Source: Mucilaginibacter sp. OK098 (GTDB lineage Bacteria; Bacteroidota; Bacteroidia; Sphingobacteriales; Sphingobacteriaceae). From it: a stretch of DNA of 64,000 nucleotides. Shown one piece after another: positions 8,706 to 19,051 of this stretch. Every line of letters starts with the position of its first letter. The stretch's first letter is position 1. Location of the stretch: positions 124,001-188,000 of the forward strand of contig NZ_FRCM01000002.1 of the NCBI RefSeq assembly GCF_900142915.1. Reading direction: 5' to 3'. A model generated the notes under the pieces. That model saw nothing but the letters and a program-made list of their open reading frames with translations. It was not told the DNA's origin and did not search any database. A program made the position numbers and the translations under genes.

Positions 8706-11700
8706 TTAAAACTTTAGTTTTAAATTAAACGCAATGGTGCGTACTGTTGGATACGATCCTTCCTGTATTCCCTGTATATTACCTGAGCTTAAACCATCTT
8801 CAGGATCTGAGTACGGGATATTTTTATGGATGATCCACAAATTACGGCCGATAAGCTGGAAAGTAACACCTTTTACAGGCCCTAGTTTACTGAGCACGCT
8901 TGAAGGAAGATCATAACCTATAAGTGCTTCTCTTAATTTAATAAAGCTTCCGTCATATACAAATGCTTTAAGCGGTAATAACCCTGCGCCGTTACCCCAT
9001 TCTCCGTATGCGCTACCATCAACCCTTACCGTGTTTGGTGCTCCCGTAGCTGTTACTCCCGGGCGAATAAAGCCGCCGCTTTTTGAATCATTAGTAAGCG
9101 GGGCACGAACCGAGTTACCCAAATCATTGGTATAGGTAGTTAACTGGTATAAGCCGTCATCCAAACCGTAAGCGAGGTCATTTGAGAATATATCACCACC
9201 GTGACGGAAATCGATCAGGAATTGAACGGTAAAATTCTTAAATAACCTGAATTCGTTATTAATACCGCCTATCCATTTTGCATTGGTATTACCGATATTA
9301 TTGTTTGATGATTCATTTATAACATATTCGCCATTTGCGTTAACAATTTTTTGGCCTTTACTATTGTAAGTATAATCTGTACCTCTTAAAATGCCATATG
9401 GCTGGTTAAGTGGTGCGTTGAGAGATTCGCCGTTTTGGAAGCTGGCTATCAGCAAATCTTTTGCTTCATTGCCGCTGCCATCTTTATACAGCGTAAGTAC
9501 TTTGTTCCGGTTTGCCGACCAGTTAACGGTAATTTTCCAGTTAAAATTGGGGGTGGCAACAGGTGTACCGCTCAGGCTAAGTTCAATACCTTTGTTTTGT
9601 ACCGTACCCGCATTTTGAAAGTAGCTGGTATAACCGGTTGCTGTAGAAACGTTTACAGGAATCAGCTGATCAACCGTTTTTGTAACATAATAGCTGCCAT
9701 CAAAATGCAACCTGCTTTTAAAGAAGTCTAATTCCAAACCGGCTTCTGCAGAACGTGTACGCTCCGGTTTTAAATTAATGTTGTTTTTTAACAAATTTTC
9801 AGTCGCTACCGGGTTGCCGTTAAAAGGCGGGCTAATAATATAAGTATCCAAAACTCTGTAAGCAGGCGCATCTGAACCTACCTCCGCATAATTGGCCCGT
9901 AATTTACCGTATGAAAGCCAATCAAGGTTCTTAAGTAATTCCGAGAAAATAAAACCGCCGGATACCGATGGATACCAATAGGCATTATGTCCTTCAGGAA
10001 GCGTTGAAGAAACATCCCTGCGGATGGTACCTTCCACGCTAAATAATTTTTTCCAGGTAAGCGTTGCATCTGCAAACACCCCGTCAACTTCCGATTTTTG
10101 AAGCGCTTCAATAGCCGGAAGCGGAGAACTTACGGTGTTTGATAAAGCATAAATACCGGGAATAACCAGGCCGTTGTTGGTTTCGGCCTCAATGCTGCTT
10201 AAGTAATCTTTCCTGATATTGGTACCAAGCAAGCCTTTTAAGCTAAAATCTGAACCGAAATTTTTATCAACGTTGGCATACAGGTCAAAGTTGGTTTCAT
10301 GAAAATCTTTGTTATACCTTGAGTAATAGGGTACACCAATACTGCCTTTGTCATAACGTTCTTCGTCAAAATCAGCGTAAGAATCCAATGACACCCTTCC
10401 GGTGAAGCTTAACCACGGTGTTGCTTTATAGGTAGCATTAACGTTACCAAGGTAACGATTGCGGCTAGCCGTATTATAATTGTGTAAAACCACAAAATAA
10501 GGGTTATTCCAGTAAGCAGGGCCGGTTTTTCCGCTTGCAGGGTCGGCCATGTTCCAGGTAGTATTTAAGTTAGGGTGAAGGTCATAAGCTTGCTTTAACT
10601 CCTTGATGTCGTTGTTTAAGCCCCACCATTGCCTGAAACCGGTCATTACGTTCCTGTTATCAGAGTTGGTGCCATCATAACCTGTACCTTCGCCTGATTT
10701 ACTATTTTGGTTAGTGTAATTTACGCTGGCGCCAACTGATAATTTTGAGTTAATATTATATGTGGCCCCGAAATCTACTTTGTTTTTTATGTAGTAGGTG
10801 CCCGGCACATCGTCACGGTCATCGTTCCTGGTGTAACCTAACTTAAATGATCCGTTATCACCTCCGTTAGTTATCATAACACTGTTATCAGTTGAAAAAG
10901 AATTAATGAAAAACGAATTAGGATTGTTTTTAGCAGCAACCCAAGGGGTAGCTTTACCATAATTAGCTAAGCCAGGAACAAAAGCGTCCCATTGATAAAT
11001 TTTTAAATTTGGATCAAAGGCCGAACCGTTCGAGGCATCGTCACCGGTGGGGGCAACCTGTGCGTTAGGGTCGTTAAAAAGACCGGGCGCCGAAATAAAG
11101 CCTGTACCATAGCCTTCGCCATATTGTGTCTGATATTTAGGTAAGGTAGATTTATCGGCCGAGTTATGAGTTACGGTTGAATTGATATCTATACCCAGGC
11201 CTTTTTTAGCCTTTTTAGTAGTTACCAAAATAACACCATTGCTACCGCGTGAACCATATAAAGCAGTTGCACCGGCACCTTTTAATACTGTAATGCTTTC
11301 AATATCATCCGGGTTAATATCGGCAGCCGGCGTACCATAATCATAACCGCCGCCGCCTGAGCTTTGGGCTGCCATAACACCGCCTAAACCTGCGCCATGG
11401 CTACTGTTGGTATTTGTGTTATCAACCGGTACACCATCAATTACAAACAATGCCTGGTTGTTTCCGTAAATGGATTTAACACCACGAATTACAACGTTTG
11501 TTGAGCCACCCAGCGTATTATTCTGCTTAATATCCAAGCCTGCCACTTTGCCCGATAATCCGTTAATAAAGTTACTCGAACGCTGTTTGCTAACTTCATC
11601 GCCCGACACTTGTTGTGCCGCATAACTTTGCTGGTTTCGCGTCCTCGTTAAACCCAATGCACCCGTTACCACAACTTCGCCAAGTTGCTGGCTGCTGGCT

Positions 11701-11984
11701 ACCAACACCACGTTAAGCGTATTTCCGTTTACTGCTAAAGTTTGTACAGAATAGCCTAAAAAACTAAATGAAAGCTGAGCGCCATCAGGTACGGTTAATG
11801 AGTATTTACCGTTAACATCGGTTTGTGTACCGTTGGTTGTTCCTTTTATGCTTACCGATACCCCGGGGAGTGGTAAGCCATCTTCCTTAGCCGTAACCTT
11901 CCCGGTTACGGTGTGATTTTGCGCAAATAGCTGTGTTGTAGCTAGAAGGAACAAGCACAAATTCAAGAGTAGAATTTTTTTCAT
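8706..11984 (-). CDS. SusC/RagA-like TonB-dependent outer-membrane transporter
   Basis: TonB-powered importer forming a complex with the SusD lipoprotein encoded downstream. Residues 1-21 are a signal peptide, followed by a carboxypeptidase-D-like domain (TVTGKVTAKEDGLPLPGVSV), then the plug with VVVTGALGLTRTRNQQ, the conserved IRGVKSIYGNNQALFVIDGV region and GATALYGSRGSNGVILVTTK, and a 22-strand barrel ending in an aromatic strand (FNLKLKF). 1092 residues is typical. There is no local carbohydrate-active enzyme in its transcription unit. The promoter must lie in the 625-bp gap shared with the SusR-like regulator, which is divergent. Confidence 0.95.
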   Translation of the reverse strand: MKKILLLNLCLFLLATTQLFAQNHTVTGKVTAKEDGLPLPGVSVSIKGTTNGTQTDVNGKYSLTVPDGAQLSFSFLGYSVQTLAVNGNTLNVVLVASSQQLGEVVVTGALGLTRTRNQQSYAAQQVSGDEVSKQRSSNFINGLSGKVAGLDIKQNNTLGGSTNVVIRGVKSIYGNNQALFVIDGVPVDNTNTNSSHGAGLGGVMAAQSSGGGGYDYGTPAADINPDDIESITVLKGAGATALYGSRGSNGVILVTTKKAKKGLGIDINSTVTHNSADKSTLPKYQTQYGEGYGTGFISAPGLFNDPNAQVAPTGDDASNGSAFDPNLKIYQWDAFVPGLANYGKATPWVAAKNNPNSFFINSFSTDNSVMITNGGDNGSFKLGYTRNDDRDDVPGTYYIKNKVDFGATYNINSKLSVGASVNYTNQNSKSGEGTGYDGTNSDNRNVMTGFRQWWGLNNDIKELKQAYDLHPNLNTTWNMADPASGKTGPAYWNNPYFVVLHNYNTASRNRYLGNVNATYKATPWLSFTGRVSLDSYADFDEERYDKGSIGVPYYSRYNKDFHETNFDLYANVDKNFGSDFSLKGLLGTNIRKDYLSSIEAETNNGLVIPGIYALSNTVSSPLPAIEALQKSEVDGVFADATLTWKKLFSVEGTIRRDVSSTLPEGHNAYWYPSVSGGFIFSELLKNLDWLSYGKLRANYAEVGSDAPAYRVLDTYIISPPFNGNPVATENLLKNNINLKPERTRSAEAGLELDFFKSRLHFDGSYYVTKTVDQLIPVNVSTATGYTSYFQNAGTVQNKGIELSLSGTPVATPNFNWKITVNWSANRNKVLTLYKDGSGNEAKDLLIASFQNGESLNAPLNQPYGILRGTDYTYNSKGQKIVNANGEYVINESSNNNIGNTNAKWIGGINNEFRLFKNFTVQFLIDFRHGGDIFSNDLAYGLDDGLYQLTTYTNDLGNSVRAPLTNDSKSGGFIRPGVTATGAPNTVRVDGSAYGEWGNGAGLLPLKAFVYDGSFIKLREALIGYDLPSSVLSKLGPVKGVTFQLIGRNLWIIHKNIPYSDPEDGLSSGNIQGIQEGSYPTVRTIAFNLKLKF

Positions 11985-12244
11985 GAATAAAATATAAGTT
12001 TAATAGTTAATAATATTTACGTTTTTTGATCACGCAATTAAGGTAATAAACGTACGGCAAGTTTTCGTTTAACTAAAATATATTTCTGTAACTTCTCTTT
12101 TACAAATATACAATTAATTGTAACGAATTATTTACAATAAATTTATAAAACATTCTTGGTTCTTTGCCGTTTCAAAATCACTACTACCTGAGTTATCGAG
12201 ATAACTACATTGATAATAATAGGGCAGTTAATAAGTTAATTGTG

Positions 12245-12282
12245 GCCGGAAAATACGCGAGGTATTTTCCGGCTTCTTTTTT
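12245..12282 (+). terminator. Strong orphan rho-independent terminator
   Basis: Perfect 12-bp stem GCCGGAAAATAC (12245-12256) / GTATTTTCCGGC (12262-12273), 5-nt loop, then TTCTTTTTT. It points in the plus direction, yet no plus-strand gene lies upstream for more than 5 kb, so it implies a small transcript starting between about 11985 and 12240, or a block against antisense transcription. Confidence 0.8.
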
Positions 12283-12335
12283 AATAAACAACTGATATTT
12301 AAGATATTCTACTTTATATTTTCATATATTATCAA

Positions 12336-12361
12336 ATATTTTATAATATATTATAAAATAT
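12336..12361. repeat. Perfect 26-bp AT-only palindrome
   Basis: Bases 12336-12361 equal their own reverse complement and contain only A and T (central TAATATATTA). It lies about 250 bp before the SusR-like start. It may be an operator or simply low-complexity sequence. Confidence 0.5.
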
Positions 12362-12609
12362 CCATTTACTTATTATTTATTATTTAGCCGGTGCCAAGGC
12401 TTTATGAGCATTGTTTTCCCCCTGTCCCCTGCTATAATTCAGCGTCATTGCGTTGTGTATTAACTAAATACATTGATGCTTTTTACCGGTTGTAAATCCC
12501 CGTACGTTCGAAAAATGTCTCAAACAATAAAAATATTCCACTCCAATAAATCCCGTTACTTTAATATTAATATGTTTTATACCTTTAAAAGTTATTGTAC
12601 AGCGCTGAA

Positions 12610-14235
12610 ATGAGGCTAAGGTTAAACCTGTTTGTTTTCTTTTTATTTGGGATCTGGTCATCGGGCAATGCGCAGGCATCGACAGATAGTCTTTTGAATA
12701 AATTAAATGCTGCATTAGCTGATAAAGAGCATTTTGTTAAACAAAAGCAGCATCGCATTGAAAATTTAAGTCACAAGGTATCCAACACCCGCGATCTTCC
12801 CTTAAAGTATATCCTTTATCAAAAGCTTTTTGATGAGTACAAAACCTTCAGCTACGATTCGGCTTATAACTATGCTAAAAAACTGCAGGTAACAGCCAAA
12901 CAGTTAAACGATCCGGTTAAGCAGGCCTTAGCTAAAATGGACCTGGGCTTTACGCTCATCTCCTCGGGCATGTTTAAGGAAACCCTGGAAACCTTAAACC
13001 AGATAGATGTTAAACTATTTACTGACAGCAATAAAATAGAATATTATTTTTTGAAAGGCCGTAGCTATTTTGATCTTTCAGACTTTGACCGAAATTCTGA
13101 CTATTCAGCTATTTATAACCCCAAAGGCATTCAATGCATTGATTCGGCCTTAAGCCTAAGCAAGCCAGGCTCCTATAATTTTTTGGCTTTAAGCGGATTG
13201 AAGGACCTGCGAACAAGCAATTATGTATCCGGCATAAAAGATTATACCATATTACTTAACCTTCCCAACTTAACGCCACATCAATACGCAATTAACGCCT
13301 GCAGCCTGAGTTATATTTATGAAGTACAGGGCAAGCAGGATGAATCAATAGCGTTACTGATAAAAGCAGCAATTGCCGATATCCAATCGGCCACTAAAGA
13401 AACTGTCGCCATGTATAAGCTGGCCGACTATCTATATAAAAAAGGAGACCTTAAAAACGCCTATACTTATATTAACCAGGCAATGGACGAAGCTATTTTT
13501 TATGGCGCCCGGCACCGGCAGGTTACCATCAGCAGTATATTGCCTATTATCGAGTCGCAACGGATCAGCATAGTTGAACAGCAACGGAAGTCGTTATTCA
13601 TTTATTCATCCATTATTACCCTGCTGGTAATTTTTGTGGTTGTATTTGCCGTTATCATATTCAGGCAATTGAAAAAGCTACGCATTGCCGATGATATTAT
13701 TAAGGCAGCCAATACAACCCTGCAGGAAAACAATAAGGCTCTTGAAGAACTGAACCGGAATTTAAGCACAGCCAATAAGATCAAGAATGAATATATAGGT
13801 TATTATTTCAATATTAATTCCATCTATATTGAAAAACTGGAGAGCTTTCAAAAATCTCTTGAGAAAAAACTAAGCAGCAAACGGTACGAGGATGCCCAGG
13901 CCGCTGTTAAAAACCTGAACCTCGAAAATGAAAGACAGCAGCTTTTCCATACGTTCGATAAAGTTTTCCTTCGCCTTTTCCCTGATTTTATAAAGGAGTT
14001 TAATTCCCTGTTTAATGATGGCGAAGAAATCCTGATCACCGAAGGGCAATTGCTCAGCACCGAGCACCGTATTTTTGCCCTCATCAGGATGGGCATTCAT
14101 GATAACGATCGCATTGCAAAACTGCTGGGTTATTCTGTTAATACCATTTACTCTTACAAAAACCGCATTAAAAACAGATCGTTCATTGCTAACGATGAGT
14201 TTGAAGACCGCATAATGCAGATAGAAGCCGTATAA
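12610..14235 (+). CDS. SusR-like membrane-anchored transcriptional regulator (DUF6377 type)
   Basis: Likely sensor-regulator of the adjacent starch locus. Architecture: signal peptide (1-21, ending GNAQA), a periplasmic region of TPR-like helices to about residue 320, a single membrane helix (SIITLLVIFVVVFAVIIF), a coiled-coil linker (LQENNKALEELNRNL) and a cytoplasmic C-terminal LuxR-like helix-turn-helix with GIHDNDRIAKLLGYSVNTIY. This one-protein layout, periplasmic sensor joined to a DNA-binding domain, matches Bacteroides SusR-type regulators. A TTG at 12595 would add five residues, but the ATG at 12610 gives a clean signal peptide. It ends 212 bp before the SusC gene, same strand. That maltose-type oligosaccharides are the inducer is inferred from context. 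Confidence 0.85.
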   Translation: MRLRLNLFVFFLFGIWSSGNAQASTDSLLNKLNAALADKEHFVKQKQHRIENLSHKVSNTRDLPLKYILYQKLFDEYKTFSYDSAYNYAKKLQVTAKQLNDPVKQALAKMDLGFTLISSGMFKETLETLNQIDVKLFTDSNKIEYYFLKGRSYFDLSDFDRNSDYSAIYNPKGIQCIDSALSLSKPGSYNFLALSGLKDLRTSNYVSGIKDYTILLNLPNLTPHQYAINACSLSYIYEVQGKQDESIALLIKAAIADIQSATKETVAMYKLADYLYKKGDLKNAYTYINQAMDEAIFYGARHRQVTISSILPIIESQRISIVEQQRKSLFIYSSIITLLVIFVVVFAVIIFRQLKKLRIADDIIKAANTTLQENNKALEELNRNLSTANKIKNEYIGYYFNINSIYIEKLESFQKSLEKKLSSKRYEDAQAAVKNLNLENERQQLFHTFDKVFLRLFPDFIKEFNSLFNDGEEILITEGQLLSTEHRIFALIRMGIHDNDRIAKLLGYSVNTIYSYKNRIKNRSFIANDEFEDRIMQIEAV

Positions 14236-14447
14236 ACGGGCCTTCCCAAAAATCTTAAATCTATATTGACCACCTAAAAACCAATCACAAACATTTGATA
14301 ATAAGATATTTATATATATTAACGACTTATACTTTCTATATTGGCCCCGTGCTGTATTGTCAAAGCTGATCTGGCTTCTTTCCTTTGAATTGTAATCCGG
14401 CCGCATGCCGGGTACCAATTAACCAAACTTAAATTAAAACCCAATTA

Positions 14448-17435
14448 ATGAAAAAGATCTACTTTTTAAGGTACATTTTTCCGTTGCTTTTTATTTGCTT
14501 GTCCAACTGGGTAATGGCCCAAACAGGCACAATAACCGGCCGGATAATTGACGAAAGTAACCAGCCGCTCCCAGGCGCTACTGTTAAATTAAAGGGCACA
14601 ACCAACAGTGCCGCAACTGATTTAAATGGTTACTTCAAATTAAACGCGCCGGCAGGTCAACAAGTGCTTACGGCAAGTTTTGTTGGCTACAAAACACTGG
14701 AGCAAACCGTAAATGTTAATGGTTCAGTAACCGTTAATCTACAACTACAGCCTGCTTCGGTGTTAATTAATGAGATAGCCGTTATAGGCTACGGCGTTGT
14801 GCGCAAAAGCGATGCAACCGGTTCGGTTGATGTGGTTACCTCCAAAGATTTCAACAAAGGGGCAGTAAACTCAATACAGGACGCCGTTAACGGTAAGCTG
14901 CCAGGCGTGGTTATTACCTCAAACAGCGGTGCACCGGGCAACACCTCCACTATCCGCATCCGTGGTATAACTTCAATCAATGCAAGCAGCGATCCATTGA
15001 TCGTAATTGATAACGTTCCGTTAAGCAATGTGCCCGTTGGCGGTACTGCAAATATTTTAACCAGCATAAACCCTAACGACATTGAAAATATTACGGTATT
15101 AAAAGATGCGTCGGCCACTGCAATTTACGGTTCGCGTGGCTCAAGCGGAGTAATTTTAATTACTACCAAACGTGGCAGTAAAAAGTTCACCATTGGCTAT
15201 AATGCAACTGCATCATTATCTGTAATCCCTAAAGAAGTTAATGTTTATACCGGCGATGAGTTCCGCGCTTTGGTAAATAATGTTTATGCTGGGCAAACTG
15301 CAATAACCTCCTTACTGGGAAAAGCCAACACCAATTGGCAGGACCAGATCTATAAAAAAGCATTTGGCCAGGATCATAACCTCAGCTTTTCAGGCTCGGC
15401 TAAAAACATGCCTTACCGGGTATCCTTAGGGTACAACAATTCTGATGGGATCTTAAAAACCTATAATTTCCAGCGCACCACGGCAGCAATTGGGTTGGAT
15501 CCCAGCTTGCTCAAAAACTCGCTTAACATCCATATCAATCTGAAAGGATTATACAACACCAATAATTTTGCCGATCAAACAGCTATTGCCAACGCGGTTA
15601 ACTACGACCCTACTCAACCGGTTTATAACGGCAATACACGCTGGCGCGGTTATACCACATGGACCACCAACGGCAATGCCGATATAAACGGTGCACCGGT
15701 TACCCTGGCGCCGGCCAACCCGGTTGCCCGCTTAAACGAAACTGATAATACTTCAACCTCAAGAAGAAGTATCGGTAACGTGCAGTTTGATTACAAGCTT
15801 CCCTTTTTACCTGATCTGCATGCAAATGTTAACTTAGGCTATGATTATGCCCAGGCGTTTGGCCATAACAATGTGCGTGACAGTACACAATGGGTTTATG
15901 TGCCGGTAGCTTCAGGCGGTCAAAAATCAGTTTATAATACGGTTAACAGGAATCAATTAGCTGAATTTTTTCTAAACTATAAAAAGAACATTAAATCCAT
16001 TAACAGCGTAATTGACGCAACAGGCGGTTACTCTTATTCACATTTTTATACCGAAGGCAGTTCATCATCGTATGATTATAAACAAACAACGCTTAATGCG
16101 GCATCGGCCTACAAAACAGAATATTACCTGATCTCGTTTTTTGGCCGGCTAAATTATACGTTTGATGATAAGTACATCTTAACCTTTACAATAAGGGATG
16201 ATGGCACTTCAAAGTTCGCTCCTAAAAATCGCTTTGGCTTGTTCCCGGCAGCAGCATTTGCCTGGAGAATTAAGGATGAGGATTTCTTAAAAGGCAGCAA
16301 TACCATCTCTGACCTGAAATTACGTTTGGGCTATGGCACAACCGGTCAGCAGGATCTGAACAATAACAACAACTACCCATACCAGGCGCGTTTTAGCCGG
16401 AGCGATAACTCATCGCGCTACCAGTTTGGCGATCAATTTTATTATACACAGCGCCCCGAAGGTTACGATGCCGGTATAAAGTGGGAGTCAACCACTACCA
16501 GCAATGCCGGTATTGATTTCGGTTTCTTTAATAATCGTTTAACAGGCAGCATTGATGTTTATTATAAAAAGACATCAAACCTGCTGAACATAATCAACGT
16601 ACCTGTATTGAGTAACTTCTCATCAACGCTGTTGCAAAACGTTGGCGATATGCAAAATAAAGGCGCCGAGCTAAGCATTAACGCAGTTGCTGTTGATACC
16701 AAAGATGTAAACTGGCAAATTGGCTACAACATATCATACAACAAAAACAAAGTAACCAACCTGAATGGCAACAGCGATCCTAATTTTATTTCAACGAATC
16801 CATTTTCAGGCATAGCCGGCACCACATCAGGCCTCATCCAGGCTAACAAGGTTGGCTATCCAATTAATTCCTTTTATGTTTTCCAGCAGATCTACGATAC
16901 TAACGGAAAGCCTATTGAAGGTGGTTATGTAGACAGGAATAAGGACGGGCAAATAAACAGCGCCGACCAGTACTTGTACAAAAAGCCAGACCCAACGGTT
17001 GTAATGGGCATTAATTCAAGCGTACGATACAGGAAATTTGATTTCAGCTTTTCAGGGCGGGTAAGCCTGGGCAATTATAATTATAACAACGTAGCCTCAG
17101 GCAGTACCTATCGCGGCTTGTACTCATCATTGGGATATTTGGCTAATCAAACAAAATTTGCCGACGACACCAAGTTTACCAACGCGCTACAAACCAATCT
17201 TTCAGACTATTACATCCAAAGCGCGTCATTCTTCAGGATGGATAACATGAGCGTTGGTTATACTTTCCCAACTTATGCTAATAACAGGTTGAAACTGCAT
17301 ATAAGCGCAGGTGTACAAAATGTATTTGTAATAACCGGTTACAAAGGGCTTGACCCTGAAATAAGCGGCGGCCTTGATAACAATTTCTTCCCTAGGCCGC
17401 GCATCTATCAGCTTGGTTTAAACGCTAATTTTTAA
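14448..17435 (+). CDS. susC: SusC-like TonB-dependent starch/maltodextrin transporter
   Basis: Imports maltooligosaccharides across the outer membrane with its SusD partner. Signal peptide 1-25, CarboxypepD_reg domain (GTITGRIIDESNQPLPGATV), TonB-box region INEIAVIGYGVVRKSD, plug with IRGITSINASSDPLIVIDNV and SATAIYGSRGSSGVILITTK, and a barrel ending YQLGLNANF. At 995 residues it is close to the classical starch SusC. The substrate call rests on synteny: SusR-like gene upstream, then SusD 10 bp downstream, SusE-like lipoprotein and alpha-amylase lipoprotein, all on one strand. Confidence 0.93.
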   Translation: MKKIYFLRYIFPLLFICLSNWVMAQTGTITGRIIDESNQPLPGATVKLKGTTNSAATDLNGYFKLNAPAGQQVLTASFVGYKTLEQTVNVNGSVTVNLQLQPASVLINEIAVIGYGVVRKSDATGSVDVVTSKDFNKGAVNSIQDAVNGKLPGVVITSNSGAPGNTSTIRIRGITSINASSDPLIVIDNVPLSNVPVGGTANILTSINPNDIENITVLKDASATAIYGSRGSSGVILITTKRGSKKFTIGYNATASLSVIPKEVNVYTGDEFRALVNNVYAGQTAITSLLGKANTNWQDQIYKKAFGQDHNLSFSGSAKNMPYRVSLGYNNSDGILKTYNFQRTTAAIGLDPSLLKNSLNIHINLKGLYNTNNFADQTAIANAVNYDPTQPVYNGNTRWRGYTTWTTNGNADINGAPVTLAPANPVARLNETDNTSTSRRSIGNVQFDYKLPFLPDLHANVNLGYDYAQAFGHNNVRDSTQWVYVPVASGGQKSVYNTVNRNQLAEFFLNYKKNIKSINSVIDATGGYSYSHFYTEGSSSSYDYKQTTLNAASAYKTEYYLISFFGRLNYTFDDKYILTFTIRDDGTSKFAPKNRFGLFPAAAFAWRIKDEDFLKGSNTISDLKLRLGYGTTGQQDLNNNNNYPYQARFSRSDNSSRYQFGDQFYYTQRPEGYDAGIKWESTTTSNAGIDFGFFNNRLTGSIDVYYKKTSNLLNIINVPVLSNFSSTLLQNVGDMQNKGAELSINAVAVDTKDVNWQIGYNISYNKNKVTNLNGNSDPNFISTNPFSGIAGTTSGLIQANKVGYPINSFYVFQQIYDTNGKPIEGGYVDRNKDGQINSADQYLYKKPDPTVVMGINSSVRYRKFDFSFSGRVSLGNYNYNNVASGSTYRGLYSSLGYLANQTKFADDTKFTNALQTNLSDYYIQSASFFRMDNMSVGYTFPTYANNRLKLHISAGVQNVFVITGYKGLDPEISGGLDNNFFPRPRIYQLGLNANF

Positions 17436-17445
17436 TTATAACATC

Positions 17446-19041
17446 ATGAAAGCATATAAAATATTTACCATACAGGCAGTCATGATAGTCATGCTTGCCA
17501 CCTCATGTACAAAAAAGCTGGATACCAAGCCAATTGATCCTTTGGTAACCACTTCGGCAACAGTTTTTGATAACCCGGCATCCTACAAACAATTCCTGGC
17601 CAAACTTTACGGATCATTAGCCCTGTCAGGCCAAAAAGGACAATTCGGCGCTCCTGAGATCCAGGCAAGTGATGAAGGTACCACCTGCTTTTTACGCGAA
17701 TACTGGGCAGCACAGGAAGTAACAACAGACGAATGTATAAATGCCTGGGGCGATGGCGGCCTGGTTGAATACCACGGCGGCAATTGGTCTGACGGTAACC
17801 TTTACGTGCAATTAATGTACGAAAGGCTGTTTATCAATATAGCGTATTGTAACGAGTACATAAGAGATGTGAATGCCAAACTTGGCGGCCTTACCGGCTC
17901 ATTAAAAACTGACGCCACACAATTTGTGGCCGAAGCGCGGTTTTTAAGATCATATTTTTATTACATAGGAATGGACCTTTACGGCAACGTACCGTTTGCT
18001 GATGAAACCCAGCTACCGGGTACATTTATTCCAAAGCAAATTTCAAGAGCCGACTTATTTAAATATGTTGAATCTGAATTAATTGCTATCCAGCCATTAC
18101 TTGCCGACCCGGGCGCAAACGAATACGCACGGGCTGATAAAGCTGCTGATTGGGCACTATTAAGCAGGCTTTACCTTAATGCAAAAGTATTTTCCGGTAC
18201 CGATAGGTATACCGATTGTATTACTTACTGTAATAAGATCATTACTTCGGGTAAATATGCATTGCATAACAATTACCCTAATTTGTTTTTGGCTGATAAT
18301 AATAGTTATCGCGATGAGATAATTATGCCCATTGCAGAAGACGGCGCCAACACCCAAAGCTATGGTGACATGACCTTTGTTATTCATGCCGGTGTAGGCG
18401 GTTCTGAAGATGCTGCAAATGGATTTGGTATCGCATCTGGCGGATGGGGCGGTAACAGGTTAACCACCTCTTTTGTAAATAAGGTATTCGCTGATCCTTC
18501 AGGAAATACGGATAAAAGAGCAATATTTTACACCAACGGGCAAACACTAACCATTACCAACCCAACTATTTTTACACAGGGCTATTTAAGTGCAAAATTT
18601 AAAAACATCACTTCAACAGGCGCAAGAGGCTCAAACGACACTTTCGTTGATACGGACTTTCCGCTGTTCAGGTTTTCTGAGATTTACCTGAACTATGCGG
18701 AGGCCGTAGTGCGCGGCGGATCAGGCGGCGACCAGGCCACAGCACTTGCTTATATCAATAAAATAAGAACGCGTGCTTATGGAGACGCCTCCGGAAATAT
18801 CAACGCAGGCCAGCTTAATTTAAGCTTTTTGATTGATGAGCGCGGCCGTGAATTATATTGGGAAGCTTTCAGAAGAACCGACCTGATCCGTTTTGGATTA
18901 TTCACCGGCGGCGATTATCTGTGGGATTTTAAAGGCAATGTACAAGCCGGACAGGCCACAGATGCCCACCTGAATGTGTTCCCAATCCCTGCATCAGACA
19001 GGTTGCTGAACAGTAACTTAAAACAAAACCCTGGCTATTAA
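17446..19041 (+). CDS. susD: SusD-like starch-binding outer-membrane lipoprotein
   Basis: Surface starch-binding partner of the SusC transporter. Signal peptide with lipobox ATSC, Cys21. The RagB/SusD fold is recognisable from LDTKPIDPLVTTSATVF, the early TPR segment FVAEARFLRSYFYYIGMDLY and the C-terminal FPLFRFSEIYLNYAEAVVRG followed by INKIRTRAYGD and LIDERGRELYWEAFRRTDL, then the end motif FPIPASDRLLNSNLKQNPGY. 531 residues is usual. It is 10 bp after SusC and 10 bp before the SusE-like gene. Starch specificity is inferred from neighbours. Confidence 0.94.
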   Translation: MKAYKIFTIQAVMIVMLATSCTKKLDTKPIDPLVTTSATVFDNPASYKQFLAKLYGSLALSGQKGQFGAPEIQASDEGTTCFLREYWAAQEVTTDECINAWGDGGLVEYHGGNWSDGNLYVQLMYERLFINIAYCNEYIRDVNAKLGGLTGSLKTDATQFVAEARFLRSYFYYIGMDLYGNVPFADETQLPGTFIPKQISRADLFKYVESELIAIQPLLADPGANEYARADKAADWALLSRLYLNAKVFSGTDRYTDCITYCNKIITSGKYALHNNYPNLFLADNNSYRDEIIMPIAEDGANTQSYGDMTFVIHAGVGGSEDAANGFGIASGGWGGNRLTTSFVNKVFADPSGNTDKRAIFYTNGQTLTITNPTIFTQGYLSAKFKNITSTGARGSNDTFVDTDFPLFRFSEIYLNYAEAVVRGGSGGDQATALAYINKIRTRAYGDASGNINAGQLNLSFLIDERGRELYWEAFRRTDLIRFGLFTGGDYLWDFKGNVQAGQATDAHLNVFPIPASDRLLNSNLKQNPGY

Positions 19042-19051
19042 AATCAACATC

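Larger units (their letters stand above)
11985..12609. other. 625-bp divergent intergenic region, AT-rich
   Basis: Separates the minus-strand SusC gene from the plus-strand SusR-like gene and must hold both promoters; no TAnnTTTG box stands out. It contains an unassigned strong plus-strand terminator (12245) and a perfect AT palindrome (12336), listed separately. No protein-coding frame is supported. Confidence 0.6.

Noticed and set aside
13870..14418. Minus-strand 182-codon open frame
   Set aside because: Antisense to the SusR-like gene's DNA-binding domain; no domain of its own.
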